A stretch of 64,000 nt of DNA from Inia geoffrensis (taxonomy: Eukaryota > Chordata > Mammalia > Artiodactyla > Iniidae), in NCBI GenBank assembly GCA_036417435.1, contig CM070903.1, forward strand, positions 91,781,001 to 91,845,000, written 5' to 3'. Under the pieces are notes generated by a model. The model made no database searches and was not told the DNA's origin. It saw only the letters and a list, made by a program, of their open reading frames with translations. Every line of letters starts with the position of its first letter. Position 1 is the stretch's first letter. This document shows positions 12,471-25,695 of the stretch, one piece after another. A program made the translations under genes and the position numbers.

Positions 12471-15204
12471 GCTTATATAACTCAAATTCACTGTGGATAT
12501 ATTAGACCAAATTTTCTCACTGTACCAATGACCTCCATCGCTTTTCATGGCTTTTCGTCCTCAACCTATATGGCTAGTTGATTAGTTACTCTAAGAGTCC
12601 ATTACCAGGTCGGTGATCCAGGCACCAGTGAGGCTGAGAACATGGGCTCTACTACTTTAGGAATAGGATTTTTTCATTTAATCTCTTCTTGAGGTCTAGG
12701 AAGCCACTGTGCCAGGGTATTTATGTATTCAATATACTTTTCTCTTTGGTCCAGCTTCCATACTAATAGATAGTCATGGGGCCATTTTCAGCTTCACTTG
12801 GTACAAAGCCTTTAGAGGCAAAATCTTTGCACCTGGGATGCTTTCTATTCAAGGGGATCAGGTTGCTTTTGGAAAGCCTAATGCAGCTGCTGATACATGA
12901 TGGTGTGCTGTTCCAAGGAAATTGGCCTTTATCTTAACTTTAACCTGTCTTTCCTTAGTGTCAGCTTCCAAACACACCCTGCCAAAAATAAAATGCTAGA
13001 TGTAGGGCATTTTGGCCAGATCGTGCTCTGTTTACACGCTGTGGCCAAGCACCATCTTCTCAGGAAGATCAGTTGTGAGTAAATTCATGCAGTTCCTTTC
13101 AATCTGATCCTATCTGCATTATATATGGAAGAAATTCTCAAGGTCTGTCTTTTATGGTTAATATCCTCCTTTATATAAGTTTCCCTCCACTTTTATAGCC
13201 CTTTGATCATTTAAATCAGGATTTGAGAAACACCAGATGTTACTTCTTGAGATAACATTCTTTAGTAATCTCTTGAGTCATTTTTTGGAAGCATTGAAAA
13301 TGAGTTTTTTTAAAATTTGTGGAACTAGTTGATATTTTAAAATCCACTCCCCCCATATCCAAATAACTAAAATTGGTCTATCAGCCTAGAAGTATGAGTT
13401 TTTTAACTTTGTAAAGATTACAGTAGCCAGGATAAGTGTAGTGGACCAGGAGGTATGGACAATTGAAACAGAGTCCTACTTCATAAGGGTTTAGAATGAG
13501 AGGATAAAGAAATTTGCCCCTAGCTTATCTTTACCCATACCCACCGAACTAAATTGGGAATGTTCAAATTAAGCAATGTCAAATACTTAGGATTCCACAG
13601 CTACTACAGTTTTTATTACTTTCTTTGTCAGGATATTTTGCTAATTGGGCTTCCTAGTAGATACTTGAAGTCAATTAGCATTTTAAAATTAATGTCTCCT
13701 ACTATATTTCTATTTCATAATCTCAGCGAACAATAGCTAATGTGAAAGGAGGGCTGCAATGCAGTGATTTTCCTACTTCAGAAATCAGAGAACACAAAGG
13801 GGCAAAAGCTGTAAGATGTTTATGATACTGAGAGTAGTGAAGGTGCACAATATTTTTTGATGCACCAAGTCAAAATTGTGCATAAAATCTATCAGGCAAT
13901 GTCACTGACACTGCTTTAAATGTTCTTTGTTGGCTTGAAATTATGCACATAATTTTATAGCCAAATCTGGCATTCTATTTTCCTCTTAAGGAAAAAAAAA
14001 AAAAGCTTTCTTGCAGCAACACAGCCATTTCAACAGAAGGAGGATGATGGTGGGAACTTAGGCTAAGGAGCCAGTCAGGTTTCAAAGCCCCTCCTATGAC
14101 AGGCTAGCTTCCAGACTCTGGAGGTGAAACCTGATGCAACATAGGATGCTTCCTTTAGATAGAACAGCATGCACTGAATCACAGCTCCATCAACTCCTTG
14201 CTGTAAATCCATGGGAACTCATTAACCTCACCTACATTCAGTTTGCTCATATGTACATTAGAAGGATAACCAGATCTCCCCCTGAGGTCTGTTGTTAGAA
14301 GAGCATTACTGAGATTGGTAGTAAGTACCAATGTCCAGAAATATTCTTCTTGCTTAAAGGCATGGACCTGCTGATGAATCTTATCCTGAGCAAACCCCTG
14401 TTGCAAAGCCCTGGTGTTAGAAAAGCATAGACAAGTACATATAATAAGTTTTATTTCTATTTCAGATAAGATTCAAAAGTTATTGGTCACCAAACATGAA
14501 ATATCTGATTGACATTCAACTGGAAAACAATGATCTTTATATCATACAAGTCAGAAGGACTCAATAACTATAGGTTGGATATACTTGACAAACTATGATA
14601 ACACAGTTGCAAAATACAACTGCCAGAAAACATGTCGGTGTTAGATCGATAAGCCTGGGAGATTTGGGATTCTGAGCCATGACTGATGAGAGTTAAAAGG
14701 CTTTTGACAAAGCAGAGGCTACTTGAGTAACAGCAGTAATGTGGCGATGTATGCTGCACTCTCCCCTAAGGATGCCAGCAATCTTTAATATGATGTTAAC
14801 AGAATTGATTACATTTACAATAGATGTTTTATAATTTTTAGAAATATTTTTTTCATCCTGAGACTATTTTGATTGCTTCTTTCTACTCACTATTTTAAAA
14901 CCTTCTGCAATACTATGACAAATTGTCTGTATCTCTTGTATTTTATTTTGCTGTTGGAAAAACATATGAAATAATATTTTTTCAAAGTTCCCACACATAC
15001 ATTCTAGTTAAATAAATAGATTTAGAAAATATCACGCTGACAAATACAAATAATTTGGACAAGAGGATAAAATAGTAAAATAAATATAGAAAAAACAATA
15101 AAAATATTTTTAAAAGTCCCTAGATCAAATAAGCTCATGAATTTTATCTGCATTAAAAATATATACACTGTATCTGTTTTGTAAATAAGTTCATTTGTAT
15201 CATT
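12471..15204. other. No recognised feature
   Basis: AT-rich, probably very old sequence. Short open frames at 12709-12900, 13554-13736 and 14179-14406 have no recognisable content. A poly(A) run near 13990 has no recognisable retrocopy upstream. Confidence 0.45.
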
Positions 15205-16965
15205 TCTTTTTAGATCCACACATAAGTGATATCATACGGTATTTCTCTTTCTCTGTCTAACTTACTTCACTCAGTATGAGGATCTCTAGGTCCATTCATG
15301 TTGCTGCAAATGCCATTATTTCATTCTTTTTAATAGATGAGTAATAGTCCATTGTATATATATACCACCTCTTCTTTATCCATTCCTCTGTTGATGGAAA
15401 TTTAGGTTGCTTCCATGTCTTGGTTATTATAAACAGTACTGCGATGAACATTGGGGTGCATGTATCGTTTCAGACCATGTTTTTCTCTGGATATATACCC
15501 AGGAGAGGGATTGCAGGATCATATGGTATCTCTATTTTTAGTTTTTTAAGGAACCTCCATACTGTTCTCCATAGTGGCTGTACCAATTTACATTTCCACC
15601 AACAGTGTAGGAGGGTTCCCTTCTCTCCACACCCTCTCCAGCATTTATTGTTTGTGGATTTTTTGAGGATTGCCATTTTGACTGGTGTGAGGTGATACCA
15701 CATTGTAGTTTTGATCTGCATTTCTCTAATAATTAGCAATGTTGAACATCTTTTCATGTGCCTCTTGGCCATCTATATGTCTGCTTTGGAGAAGTGTCTA
15801 TTTAGGTCTTCTGCCCATTTTTTGATTGGGCTGTTTGTTTTGATGATTTTAAGCCACATGAGCTCTTTGTAAATTTTGGATACTAATCTCTTATCTGTTA
15901 CATCATTTGCAAATATTGGGTTGGCCAAAAAGTTCATTCAGGTTTTTCTATAACATCGTATGGAAAAACCCGAACAAACTTTTTGGCCAACCCAATTTTT
16001 TCTCCCATTCTGTGGGTTGTCTTTTCGTTTTATTTATGGTTTCCTTTGCTGTGCAAAAGCTTTTGAGTTTACTTAATTCCCATATGGGTTTTTTTTGTTT
16101 GTTTGTTTTTATTTCCATTACTCTGGGAGGTGGATCAAAAAAGATATTGCTGGGATTTATGTCAGAGATGTTTCTGCCTGTTTTCCTCTAAGAGTTTTAT
16201 AGTGTCTGGTCTCACATTTAGGTCTTTAATCAATTTTGAGCTTATTTTTGTTTGTGGTGTTAAGCAATCTGCAGATTCAATGCAATCCCTATCAAATTAG
16301 CAATGGCATGTTTCACAGAATTAGAACAAAAAATTTTACAATTTGTATGGAAACACAAAAGACCCTGAATAGCCAAAACAATCTTGAGAAAGAAAAATGG
16401 AGCTGGAGGAATCGGGCTCCCTGACTCCAGACCATACTACAAAGCTATACTCATCAAAACAGTGTGGTACTGGCACAAAAATAGAAACATAGATAAATGG
16501 AACAGGATAGAAAGCCCAGAAATAAACCTATGCACCTACGGTCAATTAATCTAGAACAAAGGAGGCAAGACTATACAATGGTGGAAAGACAGTCTCTTCA
16601 ATGAATGGTGCTGGGAAAACTGGACAACTACATGTAAAAAAATAAACTTAGAACAGACTCACAGACTTAGAGAACAAACTTATGGTTACCAAGGGGGAAG
16701 GGTGGGGGAAGGGATAGTTAGGGAGTTTGGGATTGACATATACACACTGCTATATTTAAAATGGACAACCAACAAGATGCAACTGTATAGCACAGGGAAC
16801 TCTGCTCAGTATTATGTAACAACTTAAATGGGAAAAGAATTTGAAAAAGAATAGGCACTTATATACATATAACTGAATGACTTTGCTATACACCTGAAAC
16901 TAACACAACATTGTTAATCAACTATACTCCAATATAAAATAAAAAGCTTAAAAAGAGAAAAGAAA
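15205..16965. mobile_element. Rearranged L1 (antisense and sense halves)
   Basis: From 15205 to about 16262 the sequence is antisense L1 ORF2, from the C-terminal Cys/His region back towards mid-ORF2. At about 16265 the orientation flips. The rest reads sense ORF2 (16275-16640) and then jumps at about 16645 into a sense L1 3' UTR that ends in an A-rich tail near 16930-16965. The sense ORF2 block lies upstream, in L1 coordinates, of the antisense block. The arrangement is therefore not the simplest 5' inversion. No frame is intact. Confidence 0.85.
15916..15995. mobile_element. Mariner-type MITE, 80 bp, near-palindromic
   Basis: Begins TTGGGTTGGCCAAAAAGTT and ends with its exact reverse complement. 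The inverted similarity continues inward so that almost the whole 80 bp can fold as a hairpin. It sits after TA in the L1-derived CAAATA|TTTTCTCCC. Uninterrupted forms of this site are visible in other L1 copies here (for example 3902-3918). The right-hand TA has become TT. This matches the mariner-derived nonautonomous elements of artiodactyl and cetacean genomes, which resemble primate MADE1. Confidence 0.93.
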
Positions 16966-16975
16966 TGCTTGAAAT

Positions 16976-16994
16976 ATATATATATATATACACA
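16976..16994. repeat. (TA)n microsatellite
   Basis: Short perfect TA run just after the rearranged L1 tail. Confidence 0.85.
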
Positions 16995-19900
16995 CTGTAA
17001 AGAAAATGCATTAAGATATAACTAACTTTAAAAAACCCTTGACTTTGTCTTCAGGAAAAGTCATAGGTAACACCACTAAAATAAGCAATGTATTGCATGA
17101 AATATAGAGATCTACATCAGCATTTCTAAATCATACATCTCACTTATGTTAATACTGAGGTCATGATCTAGAAAATAAATTATGATGTTCTTAATTTAAA
17201 ATATTATATTATCCCATTCATTTCTTTCCTGCCCATCCCAAAAATGTGTCAAGAATAGATGGTAGAAAAGCTGTTGTCGTATCTGGATGTACGTGTTTGT
17301 TTCTTCTCTAAGTTACTTGATGATTTTACAGATGGATATACAGCAAAATGCTCTGCCTCTCACATTTTGGTAATCTAAAATATGAAGGAATATGAACATT
17401 TTTTATATTACCATGACAATAAATATGCTGGGTTCAAACCTCATTCAGTGTAACTGAACAGAAGAATTCCCTCTGAGTACATAGGCTGAAGTTCAAACCT
17501 GCTATTTTTATCACATCAATTACAGTACTCAGCAAGAAGAAACACTAAACTTTCTGTGAAAGTATTATAGCTGTTTGATACACAATAGCCCCATATTCTC
17601 TGAATGCTAAACACGTAAATAAACCTACTTATGTAAGTTGCAAAGAGCTGTTTCTTTTATGACTATTGACATATGAATGCATAAACCCTTGGGAGCTTAA
17701 AAATCTGGTCTAATTCTCAAAAATATAAAATTAAGAATAAAAAATAATCTGTTCCATATGCAAGCTCATCTTCTCTTTAGCAATGTAGCCAATGAGCTTC
17801 CTCGTTTAAAAAAAAAAAAAAATCAGCATGATCCCAACATTTGCAAAGTGTAAGTGACAGAAATCTAATGCAAGAGTGGTTTTAAAAAATTTTTTTTGAA
17901 AGTTTGAATCAATTCTGGTCTTTTTAAAAACTTAAACATTATTTAAATAATTAGTTTACAGGTCCTTGGAGTTTAGAAATGCAGTCACTTTACAGACATT
18001 GATACAAATAACAAAGATACAAATATGTTTTAGAATATATATACAAAACAGTACTCATCTTTTACAAATATGAAAAGTAAGGAAAAACCACATCATACAC
18101 AAAATTAAAATGCCCAAAATGTAAAAAAAATGTGGACTCTTTTAAATTTTTAACATTATGATTAAATTGAAAAGTTATAGTTACTATTTCTGTAGAGTTA
18201 CAACCTAAAGTTGACATTCTAAGATCCTCAAAAGGAGATAACTCCAATATGTGTGAGGAAAAAAAACAAAGGAAAGTTAAAAACAAGCTAAAATCTCTTA
18301 CAATCAAATTAATAAAGTAAGAGTAAAATTGCCACAAGCTATGTTCAGTTACTGAGCAACAGGATGGGCCACTCTAGCAAGAAAGTTTCTGCCATTTGCC
18401 AGTACTCAAGTCTGGACAACTATGTGCAGACCTGCAAGAAGGACGATGCAGAAGAGAACTCCGTATGTTTTGAAAAGTGTTTAGATAACTCGAAAGTTCT
18501 CTTACAACTCCACATTTCATGGCAGACTTTAAAATGTCCAAAGGTCTAAGATTGTTTACATAGAATATGTATTTGAATACTGTATGCGTAATCAGCCTCC
18601 TCATATGCTGTCTATTTTATTTTTAGTTGCACAATAACCAATGTAGTCATCAATAGGATCAAATATGACCCAAACTGGCATGAATTACATGCTCAGAAAT
18701 TGTTGTTCAAATGAATAATTTCAGTTCCAAGTTAGACCATTCCATTATACAAAATGAAAACATGCTTTGACTATCAAGGTGATTTCTAAATTATGCTAAA
18801 CCACTGGACATGGGGAAAATATACTTTGAATGTTTGGATGATGTAGCAATTCCATCACAGTAGACAAATAAAGACATATGTCATGGTTCCACACACAAAC
18901 AATCTGGAAATTTTATCAATGGCCAATACTCAAGTCCCAAATGTATTTTAATTAAAAATTAGTAGTTTAGATAAAATTGGCCATAAAATTAATTAGTTAA
19001 AATTTTCCTACTCAGACAATTTGAACTTCTAAGTGACTTTTTAAAAAAATACTATAAGCCTAAATTCTAAAGTACTTTCTTACTTCACCAAATCTATCTG
19101 GTATGTCTAAGTTAGATAATTCTCTAAACAATTCACCTAAATAATTGGAAATATTGTCTTGTCCCCCCCATATTATCTTAAATAATCAATTTTCTCAATC
19201 AATAAAAACTTCAAATTTAAATTAGAAAATTTTTTTAATTTTTTGATTTTACATCAAAATAAATGAATCAATCAGCAATAAATGGATATTCAAGTTCCCA
19301 TAAATATTCTTTGATTCATAAAGACTTTTTATCCTTTAGGCAGGGATTTAAAAATAAAATAAAATAAAATAAAATGATTTGGGATTCTGAATATCCTGCT
19401 TAAAAATGTGCAAAATCCCACTTAAAAGTCAACAATACTGGAAATTCCTATAAAATTACATAAAGAGTAAGATTACTGACCTGTCTTTCCAAAGAAACAA
19501 TCACTAGGTAAGTTAAAGTACACTATGACAGTTTTGTTTTATAATTTCTAATTTAAAAATTAGAGGGAAATGAAAAATTAAATCAAAATCATCTAATATT
19601 TCCCGCACTTTGTGATTAGAACAAGTGTCTCAGCTTTCTCCGAAGACTCCTTTTTCTGGTGTCTCTCCCTTTTATCCCATTGTCTTTCTAGTTTTAAATC
19701 CTATAGATTCATGGTTTAAACAGCTGTATGCCAAAGATTCAACTGTTTTTATTTCCAACTATGAATTCTCTAAGTAGTTCCGACTCCGTGATATAATATG
19801 TAAATAACATAATGTTCTAAAATATATGATGTTAATGACATTTTTCTTAAACTCCTTCAGTTGCTTGATGAAAATCACCCACCTATCCCCTTTCTTAAAA

Positions 19901-20054
19901 AGCCCTTAAGTTATCTAAACTCTGCCATCCTCTTTGGCCTTTTAACAAATTATCCCCCTAACCTCTAGATACACTTGCCTACTTTCTGCTCAGTGTGATG
20001 ACACATATCAAAGACATTCTAACTTAATGGGTTTCTCATTAACTTTATTTTACC
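16995..20054. other. No recognised gene; AT-rich
   Basis: About 3 kb of AT-rich sequence. A 61-codon frame at 18364-18549 is cysteine-containing but unrecognised and lacks supporting signals. A short (AAAAT)n run lies at about 19349-19375 and a poly(A) run at about 17808-17822. Confidence 0.45.
19349..19375. repeat. (AAAAT)n microsatellite
   Basis: Tandem AAAAT/AAAATA pentamers. Confidence 0.85.
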
Positions 20055-20338
20055 TGTCATGATATTCTCCCAATCTTTGCATGGCTAATTTCCCCTTATT
20101 TAGATTCCAGCTTAAATGTCACCACCTCAAAGAGACCATCTTATTCTACAGGACATGATTCTGGTTTAATTCTCTGCTCAGTTCTTATCCCTCTTTGATA
20201 TCATTTCATGTACAGTATTTACATTTTAAGAGGTAGGGTAGGGAAGGAGACATTTTCTGTTTTACCTTGTCTATTTCAAAGTATCTCTAGGATTGATTGG
20301 ACTAAAGTCTCAACAAATATTCATTGACAGACTAGTAA
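20055..20338 (+). mobile_element. L2 LINE 3' end
   Basis: Contains the L2-like CAGCTTAAATGTCACC segment at about 20110 and ends with a CAACAAATATTCATTGA-like 3' terminus at about 20312-20330. Both are characteristic of L2 in sense orientation. It is old and diverged, with no coding capacity. Confidence 0.7.
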
Positions 20339-22639
20339 CTATTATTAATTGTATTTCAAGTTCTAATTGCAGAGAACAAATTAGACAGTGTTTTTTTTTT
20401 CCAACTGATTTATTGCATACTTAGCTTCTAATGTATTTATGCTTTAACCGTTTATTCATTCAACAGGTGTGTTTTGAGTGTCTGCCCTTTGCAATACGTA
20501 AGACAGGTCATTCTAAATTTTCAAGTTGCTGGTTGAACCTGAGGTTGTGAAAATTGAAAACCAAACACTAAGAAATGGATTTATTTTTTCTGCTGTTTTT
20601 TTCCCTCTCTTGAAATACTACATTATCCTTTTTTTTTTTTTTTTTTTTCTTTTAGTCTCTTTAACCACTCAAGCTTTAGCTAAGTTTCTGAGAGCTAAAA
20701 TTGCCTTCAAGGATAATTTATTTTAAGGTCATGCCTGACCAGCTCCATTCACATATAAGATGTCAGTTATGTTCTTTACAATTTTCTATGGAAGAGTCAA
20801 CAAGCACCACTAATATGCAAATTACATATTTATTTGTGGAATTAAAAAAATATCGGTGTGCATGCTTGCTTTTCTTTGAGCAATTATTACTATTTTTCAA
20901 CCAGTATCTCCATATTTTATGACTAGCGACTTTTTCAGTGTACATTTACATTAAAGCTCTTGCTTATTTAATTCAGTTCTTCTTTAATTCTTCATTTCAT
21001 TGGTACTGAGATGTCTAGAATATTTCAGAATGCATTGACACTACCTGACAAAATAGTTTAAGTAGGATGTCTTGGATAATCTAGACTTGAGACAAGTACT
21101 ACCCCCAGAGCAAATCAATGGGTTGGAGACTTTGTCCAACCATTTGTAACATCATAAAACAGCTTAGATAAACAGAATTAAAATTTTATTCTTGGAAAAA
21201 TTCAAATATGGAAACAGTTTAAATCAAAGATTTTAATATTAGGTACACTACAGAAAAGAAATGTATCTAGGAAAAGTTATACTGAGACAGATATTTATAT
21301 GCCATCTTACTAACTCATGGGAGCCTGTCTAGTTAGAGCACTAGACCATTTCTCAAACAGCACATTCCTCTTTAGGGAAACGTATCCACTTTTCAGATAT
21401 AATACCTTGAAGAAAGCAAAAACTCTTAACAGTAAACATTGCACAAAGCAAAATGGAACATGAATAGTAAAAGTACACGTGATTACAGGTAAAGCAAATA
21501 TGAAATGAAAAACTTACATTTGTTACTAGTCATTTAGTCTGTACCTACACAACATTTAAACAAATCAACCAATTTATTATAAAATACTAAACAACCTGAT
21601 TTCCATTTGTTGCTACTGCTGTTGTTATTTTATTAACTGAACTGACTTTTTGGTCTGAATCAATTTATTCTCTTGCTGTTGTATGGAAATGTTCTTAATG
21701 TTGGCTATGGGCATTCAATGGCAAAACAAACAACAAAACTGAGAAGAATAATGACTGTAGCACAGATTTTAAGAAACATATTTTCCTGCTCACTGATCTC
21801 CTTTTATCTTCTGCCCATATGTTTCTGTGTTGCAGTTTTATCTCTTCCACACTTACGGAATGTTTTGGCAGGGGAAATGAATTCTGATGAGACAGTCTTG
21901 GTAATACTCCAGAACACTTTTAAATTCAGATACCAAACATAGGACCTGCATTGCTATGTGTTGCAAGGATTTAACCTCTGCTAGTCAACTGACTCTGGCT
22001 TGTTTGTTTGACGTGTGATTTTATGATGTGTGTTTGTAATCTTCAGTGATTCAATTGTGTTACTACTATCTGACAGATTTTGACCAAATCATGAACTCAT
22101 TTTTCAAAATACACTATTTTGGGCTAAATGAATTATTTCTCAATATATGAGGAAGATAGAAAAGATATGTATCATGGTAATATATGCAAGGAGAGTACTT
22201 TTCAAGTACCTATAGGGCCAGATAAAGTGCAGCCATGTGAGTTGAGTCATGTAATGCCAACAACAGTGATAACATCATTAGCACATTCACCCCTGGATGG
22301 CCACAAAAGGGAATCTTATTTTATTTCTTTTCTCAACATAATGCTTTATGCAGATAATGTGCATATATTAGTAAGTCAGTGAGCTTCAACTTTTCAGACT
22401 GAATACAAAATGTGTTATCTCCCATGTCAGAATATAGATATTTATATCTATATATACATTTAGACAGTCCTAAATAATGGAAGACATATTACTGTCATGC
22501 CCTTCTCTCTCTTGCTCTATGTCTCTGTATCTCTCTCTCTCAAATTCTCTGTCTCTCACCATCCTTGGAATCTCTGTTTTCCATACTTCCCCTCTGACTC
22601 CTACTCAAACTAGAGTTGTTCTGAAAGAAATGATGGAAG
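20339..22639. other. No recognised gene
   Basis: AT-rich. Holds a 20-base T run at about 20629-20648 and a pyrimidine-rich CT stretch at 22500-22560. An 84-codon frame at 22128-22382 has no recognisable domain. A short MIR/L3-like motif may lie at 20450-20490. Confidence 0.45.
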
Positions 22640-22715
22640 AAGAGTTGGAAAAAGTAGCATTCATTGCAACAAACATTTATGAAGTATATACTATGTGCCA
22701 GGTACTAAGCTCTTC
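22640..22715 (+). mobile_element. MIR/L3-like fragment
   Basis: Includes CAACAAACATTTATGAAG followed by CTATGTGCCAGGTACTAAGC, a signature shared by several ancient mammalian SINE/LINE 3' ends. Too short to assign a family. Confidence 0.4.
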
Positions 22716-23594
22716 CATTCATCTGTTCATATTAACCATGATGGAAATATGAATAGAAACGGCAGACATTTCTCATAAAACCTGACTACCTATGCCATCA
22801 CCGTTGTGTTCCATATGATACTAATTTATATTTTGTGAATCTACAAAGTTACGTTTAATATGCTAAATATTTCCTTATATTACAGTTTTGTCCCCTATGT
22901 AGGGACCTCATTAGTCTTTTGTTCTTTTTCTATTTAAGAGTTGCAAGTATATAAGGAAATTTGACTCATTAATAGAGAACTTAGAGACTTAGGATAAGCA
23001 AATATTTGTGTAATTTATTCTTTTTAGTTCTTTTTGTGATTTTTTTTTAATCTCCTCAGATTTTGTCTCTACCAATTTCACTGCTATAACATGCTCTCTT
23101 TTTCTTTCATGGAAATTCCTAAATTTTGATAAGTATCTTTAAAATTTTATGGGTTGTAATAAATATTTTCTTCTCAAAAAATTAATTGCAACACTAGCAC
23201 ATTTTGTTTAGAACTAGTACAGATTTATTTTAATAATTGCTAAAATTTTAGAATCACAATTTATTTCATGGTAAATATGGGAAATGTGACAAACTCTATA
23301 GATGATGGGTACTGTCCTCCTGGGGACTCATAGTACACATTGTTCTGCTATCTCAGTTTTTGTGGGAAAGAAAGTGCTTTATTCTGTGGATGTTGTGTAT
23401 CTTGTAATAGCTCACACTTCTCTCTTTGCCTTGGTCTTTAAGAAACTAAAAAATGAACATACATAGATTAAATTCATCAAAAGAAAAGCACACAAAGTAG
23501 AGTCTAGGAGGCTTTCAAACGTGAAGCTTCCAATTTTCCTCTCCTGTGGGGTCAGGACAGCATAACTCTCTAGCATTGTTGTGTGATGACAAGG
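22716..23594. other. No recognised feature
   Basis: AT-rich sequence. Nothing recognised. Confidence 0.45.
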
Positions 23595-23960
23595 ACAGGG
23601 CATTGTCAATCACAGGAGCTCACCCAAGGCTTAGTGTTTAGAATTTTATTGGAGCTCCATCATGTAGGCATGATTAATTGTCCATATGACTGATCTCAGT
23701 CTTTAGTCCCTCCAATGGTCAACTGATAACACAAGACCCAAAGCCCCACCCTAAATCACATTGTGAGTGTTCCTAGCATGGCCAGCCTCCCCCCACCCCC
23801 GCAAATCATATTGTTAGACTATCTGATTACCCAAGGAAACGAGAATAACACAGACACTCCTAGAAGGCATAACATTCCAAGGGCTTAGAGATTGTCTCTC
23901 AGAAATCAAGGATAAAAGTAAGACCAGTTTGGGACAAAGTTAAATTCTTTACCACACAAC
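23595..23960 (-). mobile_element. Possible LTR fragment (ERVL-like), antisense
   Basis: Read on the minus strand it has a polyadenylation-like CAATAAAATTC followed by a segment resembling the U5 of ERVL-type LTRs (GCCTTGGGTGAGCTCC). The rest is diverged. No internal retroviral genes are present. The family assignment is from memory and weak. Confidence 0.35.
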
Positions 23961-24179
23961 AATAAAGAGATAAGTACTACTTTTTATAAAACTATTTGTA
24001 AAGGAAGACTTCCACATCCAGCCAAGATAGAGTAAGAGACACCAAATATACTTGCCTGTTTGAAGCAACTAAAAGACTGGACAATATGAATGAATGTTTT
24101 TTAAAATATTGTACATTAGGCAACAAAGAGCAGTGAGCTTAAAGTATAGGAATAAATGAGCTTACCCCTATTGAAACCA

Positions 24180-24645
24180 TGTACCTCAGATTGGAACTCG
24201 AACCAACATGTTGGGACTCCAACCCAGCCGAAACCCTGATTGGGACTTGAACCCATGGTCTTTTAATTAGAATCACTCAGCTGGTGTCTGGACTTACTGA
24301 GGCTCAGGTTCTTTGTGTCGCAGTGCAGAAGGAATTTAGTGAGAGGCAAAGTGATAGGCAAGAAGTAGATTTATTAATATAGAATGCTTGTGAGAGATAC
24401 AAGCAGGCAGGCGAGGGGGCTCTGCCCCGAGGATTAAGTGGGCTACAATTTTGTAATCAAAAGAAAGTGAAATTTTATAATCAAAGGGAGGGGGAAAAGA
24501 CTGCCTTCTTCAAGTAGATGTCAGGCTTACATCACTAGCTCCTCCTTCGTATCGGGCAGGAGAGTGTCTCACCCTATGAGGTCAAACTAAGATTATCATG
24601 GCACTTCAAATCCGTAGAAGGGTGGTAACATTTTTCTTTCACCTA
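24180..24645 (-). mobile_element. Solo LTR, class I ERV-like, antisense
   Basis: On the minus strand the sequence shows an AATAAA signal in a CTACTTCTTGCCTATCAC context (near 24355-24375), then a U5-like part, then repeated GGGTTC-type motifs near the 3' end. This architecture fits gamma-type LTRs. No gag, pol or env sequence adjoins, so it is a solo LTR. Both ends are estimates. It is inserted in the ancient L1 5' UTR. Confidence 0.55.
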
Positions 24646-25153
24646 ATGACCTGGGGCATATCTTGTGCTTTTACTTATGGCTTTATAATTAAGCAAGGCT
24701 GCTTCATTCCATGACATTCCCATAGCTTTCTTAACTGATCATTAACTTACAGTGGTCTCCCAAAGTTTCCCTCTCTATCTGTAATCCCCTATTGGGACTT
24801 CTACAACTACCTGTATAACTATCCTATTCTATCACTATCTATGATTGGTATGCTTTAGCACCTGGAGAATTTCTAGGCTGTGGCACAGTTAGTGAAAACA
24901 CAAGCATAGTTTGATATTTTCCTTGGGTAAAAAAGATAGGGCTGAGATCCTGGGAAAGCTTAGGTAGTTAGAACTCTTAAGATAGAGTACAGAAGAGGAG
25001 ACACCTATACAAACCAAGAGCTCTGGAGAGACTTCCTTGAGTTTTCAGCTGAGAAATGATCAGTATATGTATTCCTGTTCCCATCAGGTGGAGGGGAAAA
25101 CCTCATAATTCATGCATAGAATACTCAAAAGAGTATTCCCTTTGCAGTAGTGA

Positions 25154-25695
25154 TGCCAAAAAGTCAGTGCTCTGTGCACTGGTGCTGAATTGAATCTCAG
25201 AGGCAGAGTTTTGGGTAAAGTAGAAAAGAATAGCTTTATTGCTTTGCCAGGCAAATGGGGACACAACAGACTCTTGCCTCTCAAAGTTGTGTGTCCCAAC
25301 AAGGGGGGATTTGGTGAGGCGGTTTATAGCAATATTTCAAGGGCGGGATCACTGGTTAGGATTAGGGTGCATGCAGGGCCTTCAGTTCTTTAATCTGGCC
25401 TCAGGTGGTCTCCTCCTAATGAGTTTCTCTGGCTCCTTTAATCTGGCCTCAGGTGGTCTTCTCTGGAATGAAGAATGCTAACCTCTTCCATTTGTTGGGG
25501 GTTTTCATTCTGTAAAGAGCTCAAAGATATTGTTGTGTGTATCCCTGAAGGAAGAACCAGAACCCTGCCCCAAGGTTGCCTTATTATTTCTTGGCTACTC
25601 CTCCCTTGTCTCTGCATCCCCTCCCTTCCCTGATTAGCAAGTGTTTGAAAGGCTTCCATGCCTAGGAGCCCCCACAGGGTCCTGCTCATTTTCAG
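25154..25695 (-). mobile_element. Solo LTR, ERV2/ERVK-like, antisense
   Basis: About 542 bp that starts TG and ends CA on the plus strand. A probable, slightly degraded target duplication flanks it: GTAGTGA at 25147-25153 and GTAGGA at 25696-25701. On the minus strand a polyadenylation signal AATAAAGC lies near 25230, followed by a typical short R/U5. The U3 part contains a 24-bp direct duplication (25388-25411 and 25436-25459). No internal genes adjoin. Confidence 0.6.
25388..25459. repeat. 24-bp direct duplication within the LTR, 48-bp period
   Basis: CTTTAATCTGGCCTCAGGTG plus four further bases occurs at 25388-25411 and again at 25436-25459. Short U3 duplications of this kind are common in LTRs, where they can double protein-binding sites. 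Confidence 0.85.

Noticed and set aside
18364..18549. 61-codon frame with several cysteines
   Set aside because: Considered as a small gene or processed pseudogene fragment. No homologue recalled, no poly(A) tail and no target duplication.
20629..20648. T run as the tail of an antisense processed pseudogene
   Set aside because: No coding sequence recognisable to its right on the minus strand and no flanking duplication seen.
22128..22382. 84-codon plus-strand frame
   Set aside because: Not recognised; no exon boundaries or codon pattern strong enough to call coding.
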